NCBI RefSeq assembly: GCF_030811595.1
Contig: NZ_JAUSRB010000002.1
Location: 7,874,001 to 7,938,000, forward strand
DNA: 64,000 nt
Direction of reading: 5' to 3'
From: Streptosporangium brasiliense
GTDB taxonomy: Bacteria > Actinomycetota > Actinomycetes > Streptosporangiales > Streptosporangiaceae
The position numbers were made by a program, and so were the translations under genes. Shown here piece after piece: positions 1 to 7,821 of this stretch. Under the pieces are notes generated by a model. That model ran no database searches. It was given only the letters and a program-made list of their open reading frames with translations, and had not been told where the DNA came from. Numbering within the stretch: position 1 is the stretch's first letter; the number at the start of each line of letters is the position of its first letter.

Positions 1-202
1 ACCGTGGGCCGGGGCGCGCCGTGCTGAGGTTTCGGCGGCGGGTTGCCGCACGGTCCGTGGGACCGGATTGCCGGCCGTACCACGGTCACTGCGTTGACCT
101 GGGGCGATGCGGATCGGTAGACCGACAGAACATGAGAGCTGTCCGGCCGACCCGGTTACCGGCGGATCCCGCCAACGGCTGTCCCGTCGTTCCCGAGGCC
201 GG
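1..202. other. left-edge non-coding stretch
   Basis: I see no supported gene here. The stretch lies downstream of the stop codon of the truncated monooxygenase read from the minus strand, and reading frames across it have no recognisable protein features. Confidence 0.4.
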
Positions 203-847
203 TCACAGTGGCGCGGCATCGAGGGGGATCGGGCGGAACGTCTCCGGCTCGTCCTCGGGGGTCAGCGCCGTGGGACCGAAGATCCAGTCGACGAACGAGT
301 AGTCGTGGACGTCGCGGCCGCGCAGCAGGGCGTTGCGCTGCAGTCTCCGGACGCCCTCGAGGTGCCACAACGCGCCCCACGCCCGAGCGGTGGTGACGAC
401 CCGGCGGCAGTGCTCGGGCCGTACCGCCTGGTAGGCGGCGAGCGTCCGGTCCCAGTCCACGCCTGGGCCGTCCTCGGCGCGCTGAGCGGCGACGTGCTCG
501 CCGAGCACCCAGCCGTCCTCGATCGCCATGATCGCCCCCTGCGCCATGTACTGCAGGGGCGGGTGCGCGGCGTCGCCGAGCAGCGCGATCCGGCCGGTGA
601 CCCAGGTCATGATCGGGTCACGGTCGAACATCCGCCACCATCGGTCGCGCCACATCAGCGGCAAGCCCTGCTGAACCTGATCGCAGGTCCCCGCGAACGC
701 CGCGTCCAGCTCGTCGGGGGTTCCCCAGTCGTCCTCGCCGGCCAGCGCCTTCGGCGACTCGAACACGGCGACCTGGTTGAACGTCTCTGCGCCCCGCAGC
801 GGGTACTGCACGAAGAGCCTGCCGGGCAGCGGTCGGAGATCAGGCAT
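203..847 (-). pseudogene. FAD-dependent aromatic-ring monooxygenase, 5'-truncated
   Basis: About 214 residues matching the C-terminal half of salicylate / 3-hydroxybenzoate hydroxylase-type flavoprotein monooxygenases. The GDAAHP motif that binds the FAD pyrophosphate/ribityl part is present (within RIALLGDAAHPPLQYMAQG), followed by the usual EDGWVLGEHV helix. The N-terminal Rossmann part (GxGxxG and DG motifs, roughly 180-200 residues) is missing. Homology begins at the ATG at 847, which overlaps the stop of the upstream EamA gene by a few bases, so the fragment could still be translated by coupling. Without the dinucleotide fold it cannot be a working hydroxylase. I infer a deletion that fused the two genes. 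Confidence 0.8.
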
Positions 848-1811
848 CTGAAGGCCGCGACAGCGTGACGCGGGCGGGCCTGTCCTCGTCCGTCCGCGTG
901 AGCTTGCTCCGGATGACGAGAGCCATCCCGGCCAGCGTGAGCCCCATGCCGACGATCTGCATCGGCGCGGGCGCACCCACGAGCTGCAACAGCGCCGAGC
1001 CGGCCCCCACCAGCGGCGGTACGGCGAGGCCGAGCAGGGCGGAGTAGGACGGCCCGCCGGTCAGCAGGATGCGGTGCTGCAGGAGGTAGGCGGGCACGTA
1101 GATCACGATCCCGAGCATGACGAGCATGCCCAGCGCCGACCAGCTGATCCGCTCGCCCGCCGCGACGTCCGCCGCCGCCCACGCGGCGAGCGGGATCGTC
1201 CCCACCGCGAAGATCGGCAGGATGCGTGGCGCCATCGCCCCCTGGTAGCCGCGGTTCGTCCTGCTGAAGTACAGGCCGTAGAAGGCCATGGAGAACATCG
1301 CCGCGAGCGCGACCAGCGACCCGAGCGCGACGTCGTCGCCCAGCGTCCCCGCCAGCCTGGGGATCGCGTAGATCGCGGCGCCGGCGACCGCGATCACCGT
1401 TCCGGCGATGGTGCGCGGCGCAGGCCACGTGCGTAGCAGGACGCTCTCGGCGATCAGGACCACGGCCGGGGTGAGGGAGAGGGCCAGCGCGGGCAGCGCC
1501 GGTCCGGCGAGGCTGATCGCGATGGTCGAGAGCACCGTGTACGCGGTTACGCCCGTCAGCGCGAGCAGCACGACCTGCCACCACCGGTACCCGGTGTCCC
1601 GCGTGTCTTTCGTGACCGGTGCGGCGCCGGCGGGTGACCACCAGGTGAGCGCCAGCAGGCCCAGGACGGTGAAACCGGTACGGCCGCCCGACACGATCGC
1701 GGTGCTCGCGTCGCGCAGGGAAGCCTCCACAATCAGCCAGGTCGAGGCCAGCAGGACGACCAGCCCGGCGGACTGCCAGATCAACCTCCCCCTGCCACCG
1801 CGCCCGTTCAC
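840..1811 (-). CDS. EamA/DMT-superfamily permease
   Basis: A 323-aa integral membrane protein with about ten hydrophobic helices arranged as two similar halves, as in EamA (DMT) drug/metabolite exporters. A GTG start at 1811 overlaps the end of the decayed dehydrogenase upstream. The second half carries the usual helices (IYVPAYLLQHRILLTGGPSY, then SALLGLAVPPLVGAGSALLQ). The C-terminal tail is short and charged. The substrate cannot be told from sequence. Because both neighbours are broken, the gene may be a survivor of a degraded catabolic or export cluster. Confidence 0.8.
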   Translation of the reverse strand: MNGRGGRGRLIWQSAGLVVLLASTWLIVEASLRDASTAIVSGGRTGFTVLGLLALTWWSPAGAAPVTKDTRDTGYRWWQVVLLALTGVTAYTVLSTIAISLAGPALPALALSLTPAVVLIAESVLLRTWPAPRTIAGTVIAVAGAAIYAIPRLAGTLGDDVALGSLVALAAMFSMAFYGLYFSRTNRGYQGAMAPRILPIFAVGTIPLAAWAAADVAAGERISWSALGMLVMLGIVIYVPAYLLQHRILLTGGPSYSALLGLAVPPLVGAGSALLQLVGAPAPMQIVGMGLTLAGMALVIRSKLTRTDEDRPARVTLSRPSDA

Positions 1812-2177
1812 CGCGCGACGGTCTCGTAGACGGCGCAGGTGCCTTCCGCCATCCGCGCGGCCGTGTACAGCTCCTGGTGCTGGTCGCGCGCGCGGCCGGC
1901 CATCCTTGCGCCACGATCCTCCCCGCCGTCATGAATGAGGCCGAGCCGCCACGGGTCGAGCGGATGCCTGGTCTCTGGCAGGTCAGGGGCGTGCACGCTG
2001 CGGATGCCAGAACGTCGGCACAACTCGTCGAGGGTGACGCCCTCCACCTTCATACTTGCCGACTCCTTGGCGTTCACGCAGGGATCGTGGAGCAGTACCT
2101 GATGTCCCGCCGCGACCAGGCGGGCGATCACGCGGCGCCCTGTGCGCGAGGCCCCGATGATACCGATGATCTTTCCG
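1808..2177 (-). pseudogene. D-isomer-specific 2-hydroxyacid dehydrogenase remnant
   Basis: Directly after the TetR stop, and in the same frame, comes DGKIIGIIGASRTGRRVIAR, a Rossmann NAD-binding loop of the GxxGxxGR type, then HAPDLPETRH, the dehydrogenase motif normally followed by the catalytic Arg region. After LGLIHDGG the homology is lost to a frame change. The N-terminal catalytic lobe and the C-terminal active-site His are absent. It lacks its own start codon and is certainly non-functional. Confidence 0.7.
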
Positions 2178-2179
2178 TC

Positions 2180-2770
2180 TCATCCCAGGTCCGCCGGCAA
2201 GCCGATCCGGCCGAGCTGGTGGTCGAGGACCGCGACCGCCTCCGCGACGTCCAGTTCCCCGACCAGCACACCGTCGGCCAGGCCGCGCGCGAGCCCGAGA
2301 AGCACGTGGGCCTCGGCGCCGGCATCGACGCCGGGTTCCGGAGCGGTGGCGGCCACGAGCGCGGCGATCTCGCGATGGACCGCGTCGCCTCCCGCGCGGT
2401 ACAGCCCGCGTACATCAGGGTCGGCGACGGCCCTGGCCAGAAACGCATGCCCGGCGAGCAGGAGCACGGGAGCGCGCGCGCCCAGCTCGACGACGGCGAG
2501 CAGCGCGCGCCGCAGCGTGTCGGCCGGGCTGTCGGCGTCCCGCAGCGCCGCGCGAACATGGCGTTCGATCTCCTGCCTGAGCAGATGTGCGCTCGCGCGC
2601 AGCAGGTCGGCCTTCGCCGCGAAATAGTGCTGCACGAGCCCCTTGGAGACGCCGGCCTCCTGGGCGACCCCCCCGATGCTCACACCGGCCAGGCCGTCCC
2701 GAGCACACAACCTGAGTGCGGCATGGGCGATCTCCGCCCGCCGCGCCGCGTGGTCAACCTGCTTCGGCAC
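2180..2770 (-). CDS. TetR-family transcriptional repressor
   Basis: About 196 residues from a GTG start at 2770 (VPKQVDHAARR). A longer reading to 2884 would run through the operator region. The N-terminal helix-turn-helix (GVSIGGVAQEAGVSKGLVQHYF) is followed by KADLLRA, typical of TetR. The C-terminal ligand-binding domain is helical and Ala/Leu-rich. It is transcribed divergently from the alpha/beta hydrolase across a short region holding two GATAC-type palindromes, so it probably represses itself and the hydrolase. Confidence 0.88.
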   Translation of the reverse strand: MPKQVDHAARRAEIAHAALRLCARDGLAGVSIGGVAQEAGVSKGLVQHYFAAKADLLRASAHLLRQEIERHVRAALRDADSPADTLRRALLAVVELGARAPVLLLAGHAFLARAVADPDVRGLYRAGGDAVHREIAALVAATAPEPGVDAGAEAHVLLGLARGLADGVLVGELDVAEAVAVLDHQLGRIGLPADLG

Positions 2771-2790
2771 GGCCCGGCCTCCCCTCTTCG

Positions 2791-2835
2791 CGATACGAGT
2801 GTATCGTGATATTGATGCGATACGATCGTATCGCG
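2791..2835. promoter_or_regulatory. paired palindromic operators between tetR and hydrolase
   Basis: Two inverted repeats sit between the divergent genes. The first is CGATACGAGTGTATCG (2791-2806), imperfect only in the four central bases. The second is a perfect 18-bp palindrome, GCGATACGATCGTATCGC (2818-2835). Both share the half-site CGATAC and their centres are about 28 bp apart. The layout is typical of TetR autoregulation. The protein-site pairing is inferred. Confidence 0.75.
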
Positions 2836-2858
2836 AAGGTGAACGGAGGATCCCGTAC

Positions 2859-3797
2859 GTGAACGACATCGTGGAGCCCAACATCGGAGCCGCGTTCCGC
2901 CGACGGCGGCTCGGCCACTTCCGCGACGCGTCCGCCTTCGCGCGCTACCGGAACGCCTACGACCGGGCCATGGCCGAGCTTCCCGAACCCGATCAGATCC
3001 AGGACGTGGCGACCCGCTTCGGGACCGTCCGGGTCTATCGCTTCGGCACCGGCGACGGCGCACCGCTTCTCCTGCTGCCAGGCCGCACCGCGTCCACCCC
3101 GATGTGGGAGTCGAACCTGATCGGCCTCACCGCCCACCGGCCGGTTTACACGGTCGACCTGCTCGGCGAGCCCGGCCTCTCGGTACAGACCCGGGCGTTC
3201 GCGAGCGCGGCCGACCAGGCCGACTGGCTGGCGGAACTACTGGCCCGGCTCGGCCTTGACCGGGTGCACCTCGTCGGAGTGTCCATCGGCGGGTGGAGCG
3301 CTTTTCACCTCGCCCTGCGTGCCCCAGAGAAGATCGCCTCAGTGAGCCTGCTCGATCCCGCCAGCCTTTTCGGCCGGATCACCTGGAAGGTCGTCGTCGT
3401 CTCGCTGGGCTCGGTGGTGCCGTTCTTCCCCGAGTCGTGGCGCCGGAGGCTGCTGAGCTGGATCTCCGGCGGAGCCGACGCCTCCGACGACGAACCCGTC
3501 GCCAACCTGATATCGGCCGGGATGCGGGACTTCACCGCATTCCTGCCGCCACCGACGTACCCCACGGACGACCAGGTGGCCGGAGTCGGCGTGCCGGTGC
3601 TCGCCCTGATCGCCGGGCGCAGCATCATCCACGATCCGCGCAAGGCCACCCTGCGTGCCCGCCGCCTGCTCGCCCGTGGCGCCGTCGAACTGTGGCCGGA
3701 CGCCTCCCACGCCATCAACGGCGAGTTCCCCGAGCGCGTCAACGCCCGGGTCCTCACCTTTGTCGACGAGATCGACCGCGCCGGCGACACGCCGTGA
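2859..3797 (+). CDS. alpha/beta hydrolase
   Basis: A 312-aa alpha/beta-hydrolase fold enzyme. The GTG at 2859 is chosen because an ACGGAGGA ribosome site sits 8-10 bases before it; longer readings run through the operators. Visible elements are the oxyanion region LLLLPGRTASTPMWESNL, the nucleophile elbow GVSIGGWS (Ser within GxSxG), and a late His in PDASHAINGEFPERV. A likely acid is near ALIAGRSIIHDPRKA. The substrate is unknown. Probably controlled by the divergent TetR. Confidence 0.87.
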   Translation: MNDIVEPNIGAAFRRRRLGHFRDASAFARYRNAYDRAMAELPEPDQIQDVATRFGTVRVYRFGTGDGAPLLLLPGRTASTPMWESNLIGLTAHRPVYTVDLLGEPGLSVQTRAFASAADQADWLAELLARLGLDRVHLVGVSIGGWSAFHLALRAPEKIASVSLLDPASLFGRITWKVVVVSLGSVVPFFPESWRRRLLSWISGGADASDDEPVANLISAGMRDFTAFLPPPTYPTDDQVAGVGVPVLALIAGRSIIHDPRKATLRARRLLARGAVELWPDASHAINGEFPERVNARVLTFVDEIDRAGDTP

Positions 3798-4193
3798 TGA
3801 CACGAGCCGGTGAAGCGCGCTCCCGAACGGCGCAGGCGTTCATCGCGGACGGACGATCCGCAACGGCTCGAGCCGGGGAGACGACGCGTCCGAGAACTCG
3901 TCCGGGCGAGTGAAGCAGGGCCCCCTGACCTGCGGGAACCGCGTTAACGAGGTGGCCGCACTCCGGGCGGCCCCCTTCGGAGACACAGGCCTGGGCGCAC
4001 ACTCGGTAGACGGAGTCGAACCTCTCTTCGAACGGCATGCCGGCGCACCGCCGAGGTGGACGTCCGAGCCGACCCGGACGCCGGTGACATGTCCGCCTCG
4101 CGGCCGGGACCCCTCCTTGTGAGTCACTGCTCATTCCCAAGAGGCGTCTGCCATCGTCGGCGCCGGACACCACAGGCGCACGGAGGGGAAGCG
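3798..4193. other. gene-poor gap
   Basis: No gene is supported. Minus-strand readings over 3900-4130 look faintly protein-like in two different frames (for example FDSVYRVCAQACVSEGG), which may be a decayed gene that I do not recognise. Confidence 0.3.
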
Positions 4194-4517
4194 ATGGGAT
4201 CGAGATCGATGTGGGTGGCGTACGCGACAGTCGGAGTCGTCGCCGGCCTCCTGATGAGCGGGTCGGGGAAGGCGGTGGTCACAACCGAAGGGCTCCTGAA
4301 GATCCGCGCCTGCGCCGCCCAGCACGGAGGCGCGGACCGTCCCTTCCGCCTGCGGACGGATGAGGGCTGCCCGGACGACGGCCGGGAGCCGAGCCTGGCG
4401 GCGGCCTCGCGAGAGGGCTGCCCGGTCGGCACCAACTGCGACCCGAGTGGGACCGGAAACAGCTTCACCCCTGACACCCCGCCAGGCGAGCACGATCAAC
4501 CTGTCTGTGATCGGTAG
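4194..4517 (+). CDS. small putative secreted protein
   Basis: A 107-aa protein beginning with an N-terminal hydrophobic stretch (WVAYATVGVVAGLLMSGSGKA) that resembles a signal peptide or single membrane anchor. The mature part is polar and contains four or five cysteines in a Pro/Asp/Gly-rich context, suggesting an exported disulphide-bonded peptide. The ATG at 4194 has a GGAGGGGAAGC ribosome site in front. I do not recognise a family. Confidence 0.45.
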   Translation: MGSRSMWVAYATVGVVAGLLMSGSGKAVVTTEGLLKIRACAAQHGGADRPFRLRTDEGCPDDGREPSLAAASREGCPVGTNCDPSGTGNSFTPDTPPGEHDQPVCDR

Positions 4518-4729
4518 GTGTATCGAAGGCGGAGGTCGCTCCGTCCATGTAGCCGAGCAGCGCCTTGGAGCCCGGGACTGAGGAACATCGGAACCGGATC
4601 GTGCGGCTGTACTCTGCGTGATCGCTCGCACGGCAAACGAGATCGTTGTCGCAGACAACCATGCGGAGTCAGCCATCCCCGAAGGTCTCCCGGCCATGCT
4701 CCACGGGAGTGCGAGGCCAGAAGCCGCAG

Positions 4730-5605
4730 TCACTCGGCAGTTGTCTGATGAGCTTGGTTGCCCGCAGGATGAAGGGGCACAGGTTCCCGCGACCTCCCTG
4801 CGGCTGTTCGCCGGCGCTTGGCGAGGCGGCCCAGGGCTGAGACAACAGCGATGGAGACGACGAGCAACGCGACGCTTCCGGCGATATCGAGCACGTAGTG
4901 GTTCCCCGTGACGAGCACGACCACCGCCATACCCAGCGGGAAGGCCCACGGCAGCAACGCCAATCGCGGGCGTGAGCCCCGTAGAGCGGACCACCCGGCA
5001 TACCCGCACCACAACGACCATCCCACGTGCATGCTGGGCATCGCCGAGAACAGATTCCGGCCGCTGTTGACGTCTCGTGTGGCATGGCCGCTGCCCAGGA
5101 TGTCGTACTCGGCGATGACGTCCGCGATGCCCGGTAGGGCGAACCGCGGGGGCGACATGGGCAGCGCCCAGAAGACGGGGAGGACGAGAAGGGCCATCAC
5201 GACGAGGGTCCGGCGGACCTTGGCGTAGGACTCGGCGTGCCGGACGAAGACCCACACCAACACACCGATGATCACGATGTAGTACAGGCGGTAGTAGTAC
5301 ACCGCCGGCATGATCAGGGCCGGATGGTCGGTCAGCCACCGATTCGCCCCCAACTCGATGTCCAGGTGGAGGGCGCGCTCGATGGATTGCACGGTATGTG
5401 CGTTGGCGGTGGCGGCCGCCGCGACGTCCTTCCCGGCGGCGGCATGCAGCCGCGAGAAGGTCAGGATCACGAGCAGCAGACCGGCCACTTCGACGAGCGG
5501 GGCGGGGCGCCCGTCCTCTCTTCCGACCAGTACGGCTGACCGGGCACGGGCGGCCAGGCGCGACAACCGGCCGGCATCCACCTCGGGCGGGCTCACGGAG
5601 ATCAC
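4730..5605 (-). CDS. PAP2-family phosphatase (membrane)
   Basis: A 291-aa membrane protein of the PAP2 / AUR1-like phosphatase type with about six helices. Active-site motifs are in order: the region following TRDVNSGRNLFSAMPSMHVG matches the SxxxSxH phosphatase motif, and the later GNHYVLDIAGS carries the catalytic His-Asp. It probably dephosphorylates a lipid phosphate at the membrane. The first 66 codons and the upstream promoter lie in the 500-bp segment repeated at 18027-18526, so this is the complete copy; the other end is fused to a recombinase. Confidence 0.85.
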   Translation of the reverse strand: MISVSPPEVDAGRLSRLAARARSAVLVGREDGRPAPLVEVAGLLLVILTFSRLHAAAGKDVAAAATANAHTVQSIERALHLDIELGANRWLTDHPALIMPAVYYYRLYYIVIIGVLVWVFVRHAESYAKVRRTLVVMALLVLPVFWALPMSPPRFALPGIADVIAEYDILGSGHATRDVNSGRNLFSAMPSMHVGWSLWCGYAGWSALRGSRPRLALLPWAFPLGMAVVVLVTGNHYVLDIAGSVALLVVSIAVVSALGRLAKRRRTAAGRSREPVPLHPAGNQAHQTTAE

Positions 5606-5905
5606 ACTAATTCAGCCCGCTCCGGTGTGGGCCGGGCCGCGGGAACGACAACTCGCGACAGGGGATGCAGCGAAGTTTCCGATGTAATGACAAAGATCAA
5701 AAAAACGCCGGATACTCGCTGTATGGATCATGCAGCGGACGGGATGTCCGATCCCGAGGACCTCGCCCTCTGGGCCCTGCACTGCTACTGCCCGAACGCG
5801 AAACGCACGCCCCATGACGTGGTAGCCGACGGAAACAACGGGCGCGTTCTGTACGCGGCACGTCACGGTACCCCGAGAGACCATCTGGACGTCTCCGACG
5901 CACAG
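5406..5905. repeat. 500-bp direct repeat, copy 1
   Basis: Nearly identical to 18027-18526 at a constant offset of 12,621 bp. I see two differences by eye (C5510 against T18131, A5870 against G18491). It covers the 5' end of the PAP2 gene, the divergent intergenic region and the first 60 or so codons of gene X. The right edge coincides with the first base or two of a Tn3-type terminal repeat. The left edge lies in a GGCGGTGGCGGCC-like stretch shared with the recombinase gene. Confidence 0.95.
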
Positions 5906-5941
5906 GCCCGTGAGGAACAGCGGAACGAGAACGTACGCTAA
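5723..5941 (+). pseudogene. gene X, 5' fragment truncated by Tn3-type end
   Basis: Encodes the same first 60 or so residues as the intact gene at 18344 (MDHAADGMSDPEDLALWALH and on), then switches at DAQ into sequence translated from the Tn3 terminal repeat (AREEQRNENVR) and stops at TAA. The promoter upstream is the duplicated one and should still fire, giving a 72-aa peptide of no expected function. Confidence 0.85.
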
Positions 5942-5942
5942 G
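5905..5942 (+). repeat. Tn3-family terminal inverted repeat
   Basis: 38 bp beginning with GG and ending GTACGCTAAG, with GGAACGAGAAC in the middle (5922-5932). The length, the GGAACGA-AAC core and the TAAG end match the known Tn3 38-bp repeat by eye. It starts exactly where the two 500-bp copies stop agreeing, and the transposase start lies 174 bp downstream, so it is read as the outer end of the inserted element. Confidence 0.8.
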
Positions 5943-5991
5943 GAACGATCTTGATTGCTGCGGAGGGCGTCGGGCGGCCTGCCGCGGTGTG

Positions 5992-6029
5992 CTTGGCGCA
6001 GGTTCTCGTTCCCCTGCGTTCGGCAGGGG
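5992..6029 (-). repeat. second Tn3-like end in inverted orientation
   Basis: GTTCTCGTTCC at 6002-6012 is the exact reverse complement of the core of the first repeat, and the flanking CTTGGCGC corresponds to its GCTAAG end. Most of the inner 25 bases align; the outer 13 do not align well. It could be a remnant of another Tn3-type element or an internal half-repeat. Confidence 0.5.
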
Positions 6030-6115
6030 TTCCCGGTCTCGCTGTGCGATCGTCCAGGTCGCAGATTGGTGACATTGCCGCGACAGATGTGATGTAGGTC
6101 ATAGTTTGTGGGGCT

Positions 6116-6890
6116 GTGCCCGTTGAGTTCCTCACTGATGAACAGGCTGCGGCCTACGGCAGGTTCACCCGTGTGCCCACCCAGGCGGAGCTGGAGCGCT
6201 TCTTCTTCCTCGACGACGCCGACCGGAAGCTGATCGCCAAGCGGCGTGGGGAGCACAACCGGCTCGGGTTCGCGTTACAGCTGGTGACAGTGCGCTATCT
6301 CGGCAGGTTCCTGCCCGGTCCGGTGGAAATCCCGGTCGCGGTCATCGACTATGTCGCCGAGCGGTTGGGGATCGTGGACGCTTCCTGCGTCAAGCGGTAC
6401 GCCCAGCGGGCCGAGACCCACCGGGAGCACGCCGGGCAGATCCAGGACGCGCACGGGCTGAGGGACTTCAGCGAGGCGGCGGCCGAGCTCAAGGCGTGAG
6501 TGGGCGACCGGGCCTGGACGACCGGCGACGGGCTGCGGGCGATCTTCACCGACGCGGTGGGCCGGCTGCGCGAACACGGCGTGCTGCTGCCCGGGGTGAC
6601 CACGCCGGCCCGGTCCGTGGCCCGGGTGCGCGATGAGGCGTACGAGCGGTTGCGGCAGATCCTGTATGACCTGCTCACCATCGAGCAGCGCCGGATGCTG
6701 GACCTGCTGCTGAAGGCGCCGGAGGGGGCGCGGGTCTCGGAGCTGGAGCGACTGCGCAAGGGCCCCACCAAGGTGTCCGGGCCTGCCCTGGAAAAGGCGC
6801 TCAAGCGCGTCATGGAGATCGCTGAGCTGGGCATCCGGCCGGCCGTGACGGCCCCTGGTTGGCTTGTGCCGTCGCGTCTCAAAGCAGGAA
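6116..6890 (+). pseudogene. tnpA: Tn3-family transposase, N-terminal part, stop-interrupted and truncated
   Basis: From a GTG at 6116 the product begins with the N-terminal domain of Tn3 transposases (DEQAAAYGRFTRVPTQAELE, then FFFLDDADRKLIAKRRGEHN). At 6497-6499 an in-frame TGA interrupts AELKA-VGDRAWTTGDG, where relatives usually carry Trp. The same frame then continues with HTH-like segments (LTIEQRRMLDLLLKAPEG) to about EIAELGI, and homology is lost near 6850-6890. The catalytic DDE part, about 700 residues, is missing. It marks the left end of the island but cannot move it. Confidence 0.85.
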
Positions 6891-7122
6891 CGGCATACAC
6901 AAGGCGTCCGCTACATGCGGAGATGGGATGGGGAATCTGTCGTCGGCGCCCTCGCTACGTGGTTGCACCATCCGCTACCCCGACAGTGGCGGAGACGGCG
7001 TGCCGCTGGTGTTCTCTCATCCGCCGGCCGCGAGCGGGGCCGCCACGGCGGGCGTCCCAGGTGTTCGACAACGACATGATCATCTACGCCCGGTCGCTGC
7101 GCGAGCACGGCCTGGCCGTGCC
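6890..7122 (+). other. scrambled remnants
   Basis: Short protein-like pieces in different frames (TIRYPDSGGDGVPLVFSH, like an alpha/beta-hydrolase start, and FDNDMIIYARSLREHGLAVP, possibly a recombinase or hydrolase helix). None forms a complete domain. It is the junction between transposase remnant and cargo. Confidence 0.35.
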
Positions 7123-7821
7123 CTACATCGCCGGGCCGACCAGTCCTGTTTGGTAGGCGATGACGACCAGTTGCGCACGGTCGCGCGCACCCAGTTTCGT
7201 CATCGCGCGGCTGACATGGGTGCGCGCGGTGGCCGGGCTGAGGAACAACTCCCCGCCGATCTCGTCGTTGCTCAACCCCCGGCCCACCAGGGCCAGCACT
7301 TCGCGCTCACGCTGGGTCAGCACCGCGAGCCGGCCCTCTCCGGCCTGCGCGGCTGTCCGTCGCGTGGTGACCTGCGCGATGAGGCGTCGGGTGACCCGCG
7401 GTGCGAGCAGCGCCTCTCCATCAGCGACCACCCGGATGGCATGCAGGAGTTCGGCCGGGCCGGCATCCTTGAGCAGGAAGCCGCTGGCACCGGCCTGCAA
7501 GGCGTCGAAGACGTACTCGTCGGTGTCGTAGGTGGTGAGGATGAGGACGCGGACCTGCTCCAACCCGTGCGTCTCGGCGATCTGGGCGGTGGCTTGAATC
7601 CCGTCCAGCCTGGGCATGCGGATGTCCATGAGGACGACGTCGGGGCGGGTGGCGCGGGCCCGTTCCACGGCTTCGGCGCCGTTGGCGGCTTCTCCCACCA
7701 CGGTGATGCCGTCCTCGAGGTCGAGCAGGACCCTGAACCCCGATCGCACGAGACCCTCGTCGTCGGCGAGCAGCACCTTGATCGGAGCGTTGGTCGACGG
7801 TGAGGCGGCCGCCGCGTTCAC
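7123..7821 (-). CDS. NarL/FixJ-type response regulator
   Basis: A 232-aa regulator. The receiver domain (about residues 14-135) has acidic residues in LLADDEG, the phospho-acceptor Asp in VVLMDIRMPRLDG, Thr in LILTTYD and Lys in FLLKDAG. The C-terminal LuxR-type HTH has LTQREREVLALVGRGLSNDE and TARTHVSRAMTKLGARDR. Its ATG overlaps the stop of the sensor kinase by 4 bp, so the two are co-translated. Its likely targets include the divergent copper/redox operon starting at 9335; that link is inferred from position. Confidence 0.92.
   Translation of the reverse strand: MNAAAASPSTNAPIKVLLADDEGLVRSGFRVLLDLEDGITVVGEAANGAEAVERARATRPDVVLMDIRMPRLDGIQATAQIAETHGLEQVRVLILTTYDTDEYVFDALQAGASGFLLKDAGPAELLHAIRVVADGEALLAPRVTRRLIAQVTTRRTAAQAGEGRLAVLTQREREVLALVGRGLSNDEIGGELFLSPATARTHVSRAMTKLGARDRAQLVVIAYQTGLVGPAM

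Noticed and set aside
2180..2884. Longer TetR starting at 2884
   Set aside because: It would translate through the operators; the GTG at 2770 agrees with family length.
6116..7156. Functional Tn3 transposon
   Set aside because: The transposase has a stop codon and lacks the catalytic part; no second terminal repeat was found at the right side.
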